NCBI RefSeq assembly: GCF_020379485.1
Contig: NC_063452.1
Location: forward strand, 32,077,608-32,141,607
From: Brassica napus
Lineage: Eukaryota > Streptophyta > Magnoliopsida > Brassicales > Brassicaceae
Length of the DNA: 64,000 nucleotides
Reading direction: 5' to 3'
The position numbers and the translations under genes are program-made. How positions within the stretch are numbered: position 1 is the first letter of the stretch; every line of letters starts with the position of its first letter. This document shows, piece by piece, positions 1 through 11,192 of the stretch. The notes under the pieces are model-generated. The model was not told the origin of the DNA. It saw nothing but the letters and a program-made list of their open reading frames with translations, and did no database searches.

Positions 1-635
1 TACAGATCACCAACTAATCCCTCCACCTTAACGTTAGCTTTCAACGCCGTCGCAATTGCATGGGAACATGGCATGCTGAGCTTTTGGAATTCAAAGCACG
101 TGCACGACTTTTCTGTTAAACTGACGACAAACAACCCTCCTTTCTAGTCCTGGACTTCATACTCATCATTATCCACCTTCCTTACGTCATATCCACCACA
201 TGTCTCAAAGTTCGCAGCAAGCAAACTGCTAACCTTTGGTGTCAAACCAGCTTCCACATCTTTGATAGCATCACGTCGCGATGTGAACCAGCTCATTATC
301 TTCTTTCGTATGAACTCCACCAACGGGATAACCGGATACTCCCTTGCGTCCCTAAGGACCGAATTCCAAGACTCAGCCAGATTGCTTGTCATGATGTTGT
401 AGCGCTCGCCAAGGAAATGGGATCTGGTCCAATGTTCAACACCTATGTCAACGAGGTAGTCAGCACACTGTTTATTGATGGACCGAATCTCACTGTAGAC
501 CGTGTAAAACTCCCCCATTCTAAAAGCTCTCGCTACCTTCGAAACGAGATAACCGAGTTGCCTCTCCTTAAACAGAGTCTTGATGTTCCTCTTCAGATGG
601 ATGATGCATGCGCAATGACCAGCTAGCGGATACAC
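1..635 (-). pseudogene. MULE transposase C-terminal part with SWIM zinc finger, split by a nonsense codon
   Basis: The first piece (635-144) holds the GHCACIIHLKRN motif, the NLAESWNSVLRDAR block and the helix-rich end of the MULE domain. A TAG at 146-144 stops it. The same frame then stays open to base 1 and encodes a CTCFEF-x-KLSMPCSHAIA segment (about 104-57), a CxCxnCxH SWIM zinc finger that normally follows in the same polypeptide. One base change therefore separates the catalytic domain from its zinc finger. The true C-terminus is outside the window. Confidence 0.75.
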
Positions 636-704
636 CTACAAAGATTAATTTCACAGCAGTGGTAAGTGCAAATTTAACCGAATAACAATTTAGATATCCG
701 CAGA

Positions 705-1620
705 TTAAAATTTATGTACGTACAATAAACAACATAACCGTATAACACGATTACACCATACCTTGCTCAATCCTTGGTAAATTGAGGCATGTCTGTCTGA
801 TACAAACACAACACCATCTTGGTTAGGAACGAATGATGACAACTTATTGAAAAACCACTCCCACGACTTGTCATTCTCCCCATCCACTATAGCAAAGGCT
901 AGTGGGAAGATTTGATAGTTCTCATCTTGCCCAGAAGCGGTTAAGAGACAGCCAGCATACTTCCCTCTCAGATGTGTACCATCTATAACCACAACCTTCC
1001 GCATATGCTGAAAACCCTTCACGCATGCACCCATAGCTAGGAAAATATATTTGAAGCGGTACCCAACATCCTCTACATATTCGGTATGTATATGGCCAAG
1101 GGTCCCTGGATTAGCCGCAACCAGCCTCTGTAGATAGTTGGGAAGACTTTGGTAAGAAGCACCACAAGATCCCTTTGCGATGTCCACAGCCACCTCACGC
1201 GAACGCCAAGCCTTCCAGTATGAGATGATGACAGCATGGTCTCCCCTCATAACCTGTCTGATCTCTCTTGGGCGCGGACCCACACCAGTTCCACTGAACT
1301 GCTGTCTCAACATCTCCCCAACGACGCTCGATGTTGCTTGTCTCTGGTACCCAGATCGCTCATCAACACTACAACTATGTTCACTGCCAATCTTACAGAC
1401 CTCATACATACTTGAGCCCTTAACTAGCACCGCATAAACTCGCCAAGTACATGTCTGACCAATACACTCGAGCACCATAACAGAAGGTGCTGATTTTGAA
1501 CTACGGTAGACGAATTTGTTCTTCATAGCGTACAAAGCCATGTGCTGCTTGAATGCATATCTAGTCTCAAAAGTCTTGCCAATGAAAAGGTCTTTATTAC
1601 CAGATCCTACATATCCTGCA
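705..1620 (-). CDS. MULE transposase catalytic exon (conserved fragment)
   Basis: This exon carries the MuDR DNA-binding-like region and the first part of the MULE transposase fold. The reading frame extends upstream of the Met at 1541: the preceding codons give LFIGKTFETRYAFKQHM, typical of the conserved block at the start of plant MuDR proteins, and an AG acceptor lies near 1622. Further in are the VIDGTHLRGKYAG motif, with the first catalytic Asp, and a DGENDKSWEWFF motif. An intron with its donor near 770 probably joins this exon to the piece at 635. The exon itself is uninterrupted, although the gene as a whole is broken. Confidence 0.8.
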
Positions 1621-3907
1621 CATTGGTGTCATGTTAATTAATTTTTGCATTACTATGGATAGAAATTGCACAGCTTATCATGAACTCCATCAAATATGCT
1701 TATACTTATACATAAACAACTAGCCGGAAATACAGATTAAATAGCCGGTTAAATAACACAATCCAATATCATTTAGCAACATTCTTCATTTCATAACTTA
1801 CGAATGGAACATAACATTCTACATCCATCAGCCGTACATAACCGTAAAACAAACTGACATAACCGGATACATATTACATGACCAAAATCAAACAACACCA
1901 CGATTTTTCTCTGAAAAATCAAACAGTCTAACCGTTCTTCATAACACTTAGCCGCACACATTTGGGGTTTTTAGACGGCTAATATATCACACGTAAAATG
2001 CTAACAAACCCATTCCGTTGGAAAACACTACCTTAAAAGGAAACACACTTAGCCGATTAATACTACAAATAACCCATATTGCATTAGCAGTCGATAGCGA
2101 TTAAATAACTTTAGTTAAACCCACCATCAGCTCCACTTTCATCAGACGAGGAGTTTGGGTTCTTAGGTGTCACATCTTGGGGTCCGGGGGCTCCCATACC
2201 ACCGCAGTCAATGGTGAGTCCGAGCTTAGCTGTAACGACCACAGTGGTCTGGTCCTGACATTTTTCACTAACTGACATTCCACTCCCAGACGCTACAACG
2301 GGTTGAGGGGGTTGAGGCACTTGGCTACCTTCGCCCCTTGATGTTGCATACCAAAACCGGGGTGATATTATTCATTTTGTCACATGTGCAGTAGTTAAAT
2401 CAAAAAGGAGATAACGTATTGTCTCATTACCCAAGAATTTATCAAACGCTGCGAGCAACTCATTACCAGGCTCTGGTGCAGCGTTAGCACCTCTGTGAGT
2501 CTCATCCGGCACAGAAACAGGCGGAGGGACCTCCATCTCCAAATCTGGACACGATCCAGTAGAGGAAGCATCATTTTCTTCGTGAGCTGCTGCAACCCCT
2601 CCATCACCTACAAGGCATATTGTCTCGGTTGTGCGTCTTTCACCCTCCACTACAGCCCGATTTGGTTCCACGCCATCAGGGAGAACAAGGTCATCACCCA
2701 TCAGACCCTCCCAAAAATCCATCGGCGTCTCCATTGTCCATCGCCGGACGATTTGGCCCTCATTTTGATTCAGGGTTGCCGCTTCAGGAAGAGCCGGAGC
2801 TTGTTGTGTAAGTGGCAACGCCCCTACCAAATCATTATATATTAACCGGTTAAGTTAAAACGTGGACTCCAGATTTAATCATAGCCGGATAATATGTAAA
2901 ACCTAACATGCCGCTAAAAAGTGCAAATGGACTTCATCTTCTGTTAATGCCTCCGTCTCAGACGGGGCTGTAGGTGGCTGGATCAGGGGCAATTGCGATG
3001 GATCTTGATTAGGTGCATGATCATTGCCCCCACCTATGTAATGTAAACAACACACATATTAACCGGTTAATAAGAAATGTAGCCGATAAGCGAGACAGAA
3101 TAGCCGGATATAGCCAAGCTTTTACAGAACCAGTACAACTGCAAACTACCAAATCAATCCTGTACCTGTTTGTGCATCAGTCATGTTTTCATCGTCGTCT
3201 TCCACCAATATCACCTCGCGAGCAACAGATTCGTAGCGCCGGTCAGCTTGTTCCTGGAGTGTGTCGGCCAAGTCCATCTCAAGATCAACCCTATGCAGGA
3301 CCATCATCTCCTGCTCATTAAAAATTTCCTCCAAGATAGATATGTTGCATGTCATCCTTCTCCCAACCACGAGCCCTGCAAAAAAAACACGCCACATGTC
3401 TCTTAGAAAAATGAACAAAAACAATCATGCAAAACAAAAGGCCAACAATATAAATGTATGTACACTTACTTTGATACTCTCTTCTCGCACACTCGTCTTG
3501 ACTACCGTCAACAACAAACCGCTTTCGGCCAATAACGAAGTTGTCCCTTCGGTTGAAATGGAATCTAGCGATCTCTCAGCTCCGATTGTCACAACAAGCA
3601 CGAGCTCGGTGAATCACTCCCTTACACTGAGCATGACTGGTATGTCAGCAGTTGTGGTGACGCTAATCGGCAGAGATCGCCTCCCTAGTGGCCCGAGAAT
3701 CCATGCCGGAAACTGGTAAGACAGTAGGACAGGAGTCCCTTGCCCCACCACGTATCTCATCCTCTCTACGTTAAGCAAAGATTTGTACGTTTCATTGTGT
3801 CTTATCATCGCCCCAAACCCAAAGTCAGTAGGATCAGCATTAAAATTCCAAGCGCCGTCGCCTTCCTTGAGCCACTCTCCACGCTAAAGCCTTACAAGCT
3901 TCCCCAT

Positions 3908-5911
3908 CTGAAAAGATATTTTTCTCTTAAATAAAGTGTAATGACAAAGCAAACGACCGCATGCAAAAAGAATGTTCAGATAAATAATGTTTCTAAGATA
4001 TACATGTTAAGACTGACATGCATCCATCATAAATGCAAACATTATCGGCGGAAACAACAGAAGATACGACATAAATACTAATAATTGACCTGATTATTAC
4101 TTCCCAAACTGGAGTGATGAAGAGAACCTTAAAATGCCATTAAAGACGATTTTTTTCTAAGAAATTGATAGTTATGATTTGTGTTTCACCCACGGACCAA
4201 CACTTGTTATATAGAGCAAAACAAATACACACGTCGGTACAGTTTACTCAGCATGCATACCGTTTTGTTACCCGTGTTAAACAGGCGAAAAGTTTTATAT
4301 TTTCTATGTGCAGTGAGTGGTCAATTTTTTATGCTAATTTTTGATAGAAACCTAGACAATTATAAACGGTCCGATATATATATAGATTTTGTAATCATTA
4401 CTTGCATGTCTTCATTGCAAAACTCCTCCGCTTCTCTACGTAAAAGAAAGAGATGAGCAATATGGGCACCATCATCTTTTCGCCCCTTCAGAAGCTGGGC
4501 CTTGAGTTTGGACAGTCTAATCTTCCATCCCCGCAAATTTCCCATTTTTTGTGTATTTATGGTGCAAATCGCTCTAGATTGAATATAAGTTTCTTCATTA
4601 TAAATTGGGCTTTATTAGTCTATTTTGAATTGGGTTATCTATAATATTTTTCATTATCTAGTGGGTTTTATACTCAAAGTTTTATTAAGTAACTTTTGAT
4701 CACTTTTTACCAATCAATTTTATAGGGTCCAGCCCACGTTCACATTAATGTTTATTCCAGAAACTGCATTGATAAAAAAAGACAACAAAATGCTCTCAAC
4801 AGAACCAAAAAGACGATTGAGTGATAGATCCACTAACGACACAACTTCTCCGATCTATAGACAGTAATATCCTCTCACTTTTCGTTTAGATTATATAGAT
4901 TTTGTAGTTCTATCTTTTACAAATATCAAACATCAATACATATAAATTTGTTTCAGTTTAGCAATGTTTGAATGTCGAATCTAAATCTTCTGTGATAAAA
5001 ACGATGAGGTCGAGATGCTTGTCGACTTTACATGTTCCGATTTGTTCAACGGAGTCATAAGAGGCACATGAAGACAACAAAAGGTTAAATCTAATTTCAT
5101 GTCTTTTTGTTTGATAAATAATTAACCGTTAATCTGATTTCTCAAGAACTAACTATCAATCTTTTTTTTGTTCTAATTTGTTTTGCATGTGACATAAGAT
5201 TATGACTTCAGTTTAATCGATGAGATTGAAATGATTTGAAGTGTCCGAATAAGATCTTGTTGAAATTGATTGAGAAAGCACTGGAAAAAAAAGCTAAATG
5301 ACGTTCCACCATCGAAAGATTTAAACATACCAAAACTTAAAAGGTTTGTATTCTAGAATCAATATTGTATTGACAATTTTTAATTTACTTAAACATACCA
5401 TAACAATGTTTTAGAGTTAGTGAGTTGACTTAATTATACATACAATTCATGTGCAGGTTATGCAGTTAATGGTTTAGAGACAGAGCTTTATTCATCTGAA
5501 GGACATGGGACAGAGACATAACGGCAAAGCAATACGAACTCAAGTACGTGCATTTTAGTAATTGTAGTAATTAGGTTTGGACCTAAAACTGGTAGTTAGG
5601 AAAAGAAAAAACGGAGGTTGTTTGATGAATGTTGATTGAACTATACGTTTTTCTATTTTAGAGATTCGAAAATTAGTTATTGACAAATTTTATTAGAGAT
5701 AAAGCTGGCATCTGACTTCTCAAACATTTTATTAGAGATTTGCAGTTCTCCTGTCATTTTAATCATTTAGTACTCTAGATGTTAGGTAGGCTTATATATA
5801 AAAATATTTTGTTTACACTGAAATTAGTATAAGTTTATATATGTACCTCTAATCCTCTCAAATTTAGCAAACCTCAACAGCACACGAACCATTCCATCTT
5901 CTTGGTTGCAG
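3908..5911. other. AT-rich stretch without a convincing gene
   Basis: This stretch probably includes the 5' flank and terminal region of the MULE at its left. One short minus-strand open segment (4545-4360, starting MGNLRGWKIRLSKLKAQL) ends at a plausible CAAGTAATG donor and looks exon-like, with a basic coiled-coil-like composition. I do not recognise it; it could be a captured gene fragment. Nothing else stands out. Confidence 0.3.
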
Positions 5912-6359
5912 GCAGAATGGAGATTGTCGGCTAAGTTGCCCCAGATGCAACATGGTAAACGCAAATCACTATGGCCCGAGCCAAGAACAGGTTAGTTGTA
6001 ATTTCATTCAAGTGTAAGGAATTATCTTTGTTTTAAAATGACAGCAAACTTACTTGATGTCGCTTAGGATGGACTAGTTTTTTACGTTGCTTCCCCTAGT
6101 ACACTGAATGGTTTTGACCTCACCACAATCCAAAACCTCCCATCACATCTGACAGAAAAAAACTTTGTAAAGGTTAGTATCGATAGCATGTCGTTAATGC
6201 CGGTCACTTTTTCATTCGAAGCACTCGAGGTTTTGATTTGCATTTTAAAAGCCATTTGTTTGTTTGACGGTGTGAGTTTGATTAGGAAGAGACGTTGTTA
6301 TTTATAATAGGAAGAGGCGATAGGGAGAGGCGTTTATGTTTTTGGAAAAACTTGTGGCA

Positions 6360-6612
6360 TACTGGTGACCATTCTGAAAACATGAGGAATGAATATAAAA
6401 GGAACATAAATGAATAAACATAAATGAATAAAATTGCAGGAATGAAAAGGAACGATTGTTCCTTCTCAAATTTAACAAGGAATACTTTTGTTCTTTATTT
6501 CTCTACAAAGAAAGAAATGGTAGGGAATGAGAAGAAAAATTTATTCATTGTAAATGGTGATATTTTTTAGGAACGTTAGGGAATACATTATTACTCGTCG
6601 TTCCCTAGTCAC
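6360..6612. mobile_element. MITE-like fold-back element (tentative)
   Basis: The left end reads TGGTGACCATTC and the right end, on the opposite strand, reads TGGTGACTAGGG, giving a short terminal inverted repeat. The interior is rich in GGAATGA and its complement, as in small non-autonomous DNA elements of Brassica. A similar composition occurs at 18350-18575 (GGTGACCAAGAG and many ATTCCTCAT words). The target duplication is not clean, so the class (possibly hAT-like) is uncertain. Confidence 0.3.
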
Positions 6613-7270
6613 CATTCATACCCTAATTCTCACGAGATTTTCTAGTTAATATTAGTAAATTCAGTTACCAAGCAATATCTATATTGATTGAATTATTTGA
6701 ACCTTGATTGTAGCGAAATCGTATCATCTTCTTTATCTATAGTTTGTTTTACATTTATTATAGGAATCAAATAGCGAATATTATGTTGTTAAAATTATGA
6801 ATACTCGCCATAATATAGGAGTACATCAATTTATTTAAAATTGAACACATAAATTAGAGAATGAGTTCAAGAATATACTTCTCGAATAGATTTGGTATCC
6901 AAGCTATATAAATTAGTGGTTGTTTAAAAGATAAATAGAATTTTTAATAAATATTTTAGATAACTTTATTTATATAATTACACTAATTGTAAAATTGTGA
7001 ATATATTGTAGTACCTTTTGTTCAAATTCAATTTTCATATGTTTGGCTTGATTAAAGTGTCACCATTATGTCAATACTGTCCATAAGTATACATTGCATT
7101 TTGATAAACGAATATTTGAAAGAATATATAGGTAGGTGGAATGAATTATCTTAATAAGCATTCAAACATTGATTTTTGTGAGTTATACGTTATTTTTATA
7201 GTTTTAGAGTTATTGTGTTATGGAATAGGGTTTGTTTAGAGTTTTAACACCAAAACTTTTTTTATTCCAG
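6613..7270. other. AT-rich non-coding stretch
   Basis: No coding or structured element is evident. It would be intron if the exon-like pieces on either side belong together. Confidence 0.3.
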
Positions 7271-7387
7271 GGTATAGGGTTTGATTATGAAGATGATTTC
7301 GATGGGCTATACATTTCTTTTCTGATTGGCTTTAAAAATGCTAGAGCTTACTCGGAACTGGGCCTAGATTGCTTAGCTGGAAATTGA

Positions 7388-7553
7388 TGTCGTAATGGAT
7401 GATAGGTCATAAAGACAGAAAATTATGATTGGTTGAAAAATATTGACGATATTTATTTTTTTTAAAGGAAAAAATTGCAATGGCAAATGCTTGTAAATAA
7501 ACTGAAAAATCAAGAGCATAATCCTATTAGGGATTTTGCTTTAATAGTATAGA
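7388..7553 (-). mobile_element. Helitron 5' terminus, minus strand, partner end not found
   Basis: Read on the minus strand, the sequence A|TCTATACTATTAAAGC begins at 7553. This matches the TC-start and CTATTAAA-rich 5' end of Brassicaceae Helitrons, with the expected host A before it. A 3' end (GC-rich hairpin then CTAG) was looked for down to 4000 on this strand and not found. The element is therefore either truncated or extends further left. It would include the unidentified exon remnants at 5912-7387. Confidence 0.4.
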
Positions 7554-7940
7554 TTATATACTTAAGTTATCGTGGGCCAAACCCAAAACCTTATTAATAA
7601 GAAGAGTGCACACATGAACATGATGTTACGTACGTTATCATATATTTATATCATATATATTATATAATATTAAATATAAAACCCCAATGTATTTGTAATT
7701 ATGATCCAGATTGCTTAGGTGTGTGACCATGTATGATCATAAAATATTAGTAATAAATTTTCAATCATAAACTATAAAAGGTTTCTAGCAAAGCATTATA
7801 ATTACCTAATATTATATGACGGTCGAATCTCGACGTTACGACTTTAACTAGAGTAAATACAACAGATTTTAGGACATTCCCAACAACTGATACCCATGAA
7901 ATTTGAAAACCATCGACACTAAGATATGACTAACCACGTG
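7554..7940. other. AT-rich spacer
   Basis: Nothing recognisable apart from low-complexity TATATA-rich sequence near 7640-7680. The last five bases (ACGTG) are the likely target duplication of the next element. Confidence 0.4.
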
Positions 7941-8827
7941 TGATGTGCCCCAGTCCATGGATCAGTACATGGAACCAGCTCCGCATAGAGATCAGGACGT
8001 TCTGAACAATTCAACCGAGGTTCATCCATCCAATTGTACCGATCAGACTGACCGAGCCGTGTACCGGATCGACCCGCGTACGTCCGGAATGGAGCTAAGG
8101 CTGGAACCACGTCCAGACAACCGAGCTGACCATTCCAGAGCTCGTCTTTCCCGACCTTCTCGACATTCTAAGGATAATAGTCAAGCCAGACTTAGCTTGG
8201 GTCGTGAAGAACCTGAAGACAGACATGGATTCTCACCCGGCAGACCATCCAGACAGTCTCGCAGGAGTCCCTATCGTTACCGCCGTGCATCTATCAGGTT
8301 CAGATGAACCTGGACAGTAGCCGAAGGGTTTCTTTGACCAGAACGTGAACCGAAGGGTCATCTTTGACCAATCTCCATGGAAGACTGAGTATTTGACTCA
8401 TTAATAATATTCTAGTCAATGTTTCTATTTTCTATGCCTTTTTTCCTACAATTCTCTTTAATTCTCTTTGAGTACAAGTAGTATAAATATGTAATCTCTT
8501 TCATGAATAAAATCAGTTTAAGTTTGAGTTTATTTTCGTTTTCTTCTTTTCTCTGAGTGAGAGAGAGAGTTCTTTAGCTAGTTCATTGGTGTGAACCGGC
8601 TTGTTGATTTGGTGATCAGCCAATTCATCTTTGTGTGTTGTTTGGTGGTTAGCCAACGCATTACATTCTTTCTTAGGTGGTTAACCTTAGATCGTGGGTA
8701 TATCAAGAGCCATTCTGCATCTCTTGACGATCTTTTCATTCCATCTCAGTTCCAGAAGTGCTATTTTCCTTCTCGGATTATATCCAACACCCAGCTAAAG
8801 TGATCATTTATATCTTAGGGTTCTTCA
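7941..8827 (+). repeat. Left outer LTR (type A)
   Basis: Begins TGATGTGCCCC, ends TTCTTCA, and is directly followed by the primer-binding site at 8830. It is highly similar along its length to 11193-12080, with scattered substitutions. It contains an open 120-codon stretch (7945-8307, proline/arginine/serine-rich) that is also largely open in the other copy. A TATA-like TATAAATATG and the polyadenylation-like AATAAA lie near 8480-8515. Confidence 0.85.
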
Positions 8828-8829
8828 AG

Positions 8830-8842
8830 TGGTATCAGAGCC
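8830..8842 (+). other. Primer-binding site, tRNA-Met type
   Basis: TGGTATCAGAGCC two bases after the LTR end is complementary to the 3' end of initiator tRNA-Met, the usual primer for many plant LTR elements. Confidence 0.85.
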
Positions 8843-9022
8843 ACTCAACCGGTACTTGTCTGTTCATTTTCTCATCTTTCCATTTTCTTCTTCCATCTTC
8901 TACCTTTCATCTTCTTTTCTTTATATAAAAAAAAGAGAGCTCTACGAAAAGCCAAGAGATCATCCCACCTGAAGCTAAAGAAAGACAGATTTGAGGGCAA
9001 ATATTTTTAAAGGAGGAGGGAA

Positions 9023-9920
9023 TGATGCGCCCCGAATTAGCAGCATAAACAAATCAAGAAGACTTGGCTTATGCGTTTGAGATCAAACGAGATGGGCTTG
9101 AAGTATACTGAAAATGTGTTTATGAATATGTTTCAGCCAAAAGAAAGAAGGGCCCAACAAGAAAATACAAGTCATGGTCGAATAATATATCAATCGGACA
9201 GTAATTCAGAGACCGTCGACCGTGTGGAAGCACGAGACCAGCCGAAGAGTTTTACGACTACAATCCTTCAATTTTGGTCAAGTCAAGACATTTATGATTT
9301 TGGTCGAATCAAAGTCTTTGGTCAAGTCTTCCTTGTTTTTATAAGTTGTTAATTTCTATGTTTGACTAGTCTTTTGTATTCCAACCTTTTGTATGCTTTG
9401 TCTATTATATAAAAGCCATTTGATCAATGAAATAAAATAAAGTTTGAGTGATTATTTTTGGAACCTTGAGAGTGATTTTCACTTTTCTTTCAATGATGTG
9501 TAATATCCATTGATCAAATCGATTTGTCCTGGTGCGTCATATCCAGGGAATCATCCTCTTTGTCGTCTAGGGGCGTCATATCCTAGGACATTGAGTTGGG
9601 AATATCAACAGCCTTCCGCAACTGTTGTGCGACCCTTCGATCCACCATTTCTCCTTATTGCTGGACTTGTGCGTCATATCAAGCAGCATCTGGAGTTGGG
9701 AATATCAACAGCCTTCCGCAACTATTGTGCGACCCTTCGATCCACCATTTCTCCTTATTGATGGACTTGTGCGTCATATCAAGCAGCATCTGGAGTTGGG
9801 AATATCAACAGCCTTCCGCAATTGTTGTGCGACCCTTCAATCCACCATTTCTCATTTGATCCGTTTGAGATCATATTTCAAAGTCCGGCTGAGTGATATT
9901 TCCCTATTTAGGGCGTATCA
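9023..9920 (+). repeat. Inner LTR of a second type (type B)
   Basis: It starts TGATGCGCCCC after a purine-rich tract (about 9010-9022) and ends GGGCGTATCA. A second tRNA-Met-type primer-binding site (TTGGTATCAGAGCCA) starts at 9922. Only its first dozen bases resemble type A LTRs; the body is different and contains the 100-bp tandem repeats. It has LTR-like borders on both sides but no matching partner LTR in the window. Confidence 0.7.
9593..9856 (+). repeat. 100-bp tandem repeat, about 2.6 copies, in the inner LTR
   Basis: Units start at 9593, 9693 and 9793, each with GAGTTGGGAATATCAACAGC. They are nearly identical, and the third is partial. A more diverged GCGTCATATC-containing segment precedes them (9530-9590). 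Subrepeats of this sort are common in the promoter-bearing U3 part of LTRs. Confidence 0.85.
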
Positions 9921-10440
9921 ATTTGGTATCAGAGCCACTTTTGATGGTTTGTTTTCATTTCATCTTTTCATCTTCTCATCTCTCCACAAATTTCTTTTAT
10001 TATTTCTTGTTGGATCCAGGTTGTTCCTTTACTCCCATGTGATCGCCAGTTTATAAAAAAAACAATAAAAAAAAGAGTAAAATTTTTGGCTTGAATCACT
10101 TCTGAAGAGAAATCCAGGGAGAGTGGTGGAAGAGAAACCCAGTCTTAGGACAGTTAAGGCGGATCCGTATAAAAATCTCTTCATCTTCGTTCTCTTTTCT
10201 TTTACCCATAAAAAGTTATTTTGGTTTTTGATTGTTGATTTTTGACTGCCTATCATTCCTTTGAACAAGTGAAAAGAACTCTGAGTGATCACCTAAAAAT
10301 CGTGAGCAAAACACTTTGAGAGTGTGAAGATTTTTAATTGCTAACACTTTGGTTAAGTGTTTTTCAGGATGTTTGGACTTCACAAGAAATCAAATCAGGC
10401 TTCAAAACCACAACAAGACGTTTTTTATCCTTTTTAAACC

Positions 10441-11192
10441 GTGTTTGAAAAAGAGAAATTGATTTTTGGAGATAAGAAACAGTTTGTTTCTAATGGGTTT
10501 GATTTTGTGCAGAAACAAAGAAACCAAAGGAAAAGACAAAACATGTTAGATGATGATGAGAAGAGGGTCAGAAATGGTGATCGTCCCTTCACCAAAGCCA
10601 AGAGAAGCAACTATGATATGCTTGATCGGAACGAGCTTCAGACTTATGCAAGTTTGGAGAAGATGTTGCATAAGGCAATTTTTGCTATTCAGCAACTCAA
10701 AAAGAAGGGAAACACAAACACTTCTTCTGCACCAAAACAACATAATCTCAGACGAGGTAATCTTTCTTCTCTTTCAAATTCCACTTTGAAAACTAATGAG
10801 ATCTCTTTTGATAAAAGCAAAGCTGTGAAAACCACAAGCAAAGCTCATTCTACCATGTGCTTCAAATGCCATATGATCGGTCATTATGCTAACAAGTACC
10901 AAAACCATAAACCGTTGGTGACTTTGGAGAATGACAAAGTTGAAACCGAGCCAGAAAAGGAAGAACTTTCAGTCTCATTGCCGATTTTCGATGACTTCTC
11001 AAATGAGCCAATGGAGGGGCTAGATGAAGAACAAATCCGTGGTCATCAAGCAAACCAAGAAGGATCTTCTTCCACTCAAAAACCGGACCGAACTCAAGGT
11101 GAGCATTGTGCTGATTATAATTCTTTTGTTTATATCCTTTTTCCTTTTAATGTTACATATTTGAGGACAAATATTTTTGAAGAAGGAGGAAA
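10441..11192 (+). pseudogene. gag-like fragment with an altered CCHC zinc knuckle
   Basis: The open frame has a basic N-terminal stretch, a YASLEKMLHKAIFAIQQLKKK segment like the end of Gypsy-type gag capsid domains, and then CFKCHMIGHYANKY. That is a retroviral-type zinc knuckle in which the last Cys is Tyr (TGC to TAC). The sequence LRTNIFEEGG near the end resembles the C-terminus normally found at the end of pol in related elements, followed by the purine tract and LTR. Capsid N-terminus, protease and pol are missing. The usable start is probably the ATG at 10546. The frame continues into the LTR without a stop. Confidence 0.65.
11181..11192 (+). other. Polypurine tract
   Basis: AGAAGGAGGAAA abuts the right outer LTR at 11193, as expected for the plus-strand primer of reverse transcription. 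Confidence 0.8.

Larger units (their letters stand above)
1..3907 (-). pseudogene. MULE (MuDR-type) transposase gene, decayed, continues past left edge
   Basis: This is a DNA transposase gene of the Mutator-like class, read right to left in several exons. The N-terminal exon starts with an ATG at 3907-3905 and ends at a GTAAGT donor near 3470. A second exon (3375-3166) follows a TTTGCAG acceptor. Acidic linker exons lie near 3033-2930, 2823-2372 and 2320-2111. The catalytic part is at about 1620-705 and 635-1. Damage is clear: an in-frame TAG at 3886-3884 (codon 8), a TGA at 3616-3614 where the family has Trp, a frameshift near 3560-3570, and a TAG at 146-144 just before the SWIM finger. It is therefore not expected to make a full transposase. 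The terminal inverted repeats were not identified, and the left end lies outside the window. Confidence 0.85.
5912..7387 (+). pseudogene. Three exon-like remnants of an unidentified gene
   Basis: Three open segments have consensus splice borders and compatible phases. Exon A (5912-5990) follows TTGCAG and ends at GTTAGT; it encodes CRLSCPRCNMVNANHYG with a CxxC pair. Exon B (6068-6172) follows GCTTAG and ends at GTTAGT, and encodes DGLVFYVASPSTLNGF and more. Exon C (7271-7387) follows TTCCAG and runs 38 codons to a TGA, containing DDFDGLYISFLIGFKNARAY. All three join in phase 0. Upstream coding sequence is not recognisable and a MITE-like insert interrupts the long gap between B and C. I do not recognise the product. 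The piece lies antisense to a Helitron 5' end at 7553, so it may be a captured gene fragment. Confidence 0.35.

Noticed and set aside
417..626. Plus-strand open frame at the left edge
   Set aside because: Shadow of the MULE transposase exon on the minus strand.
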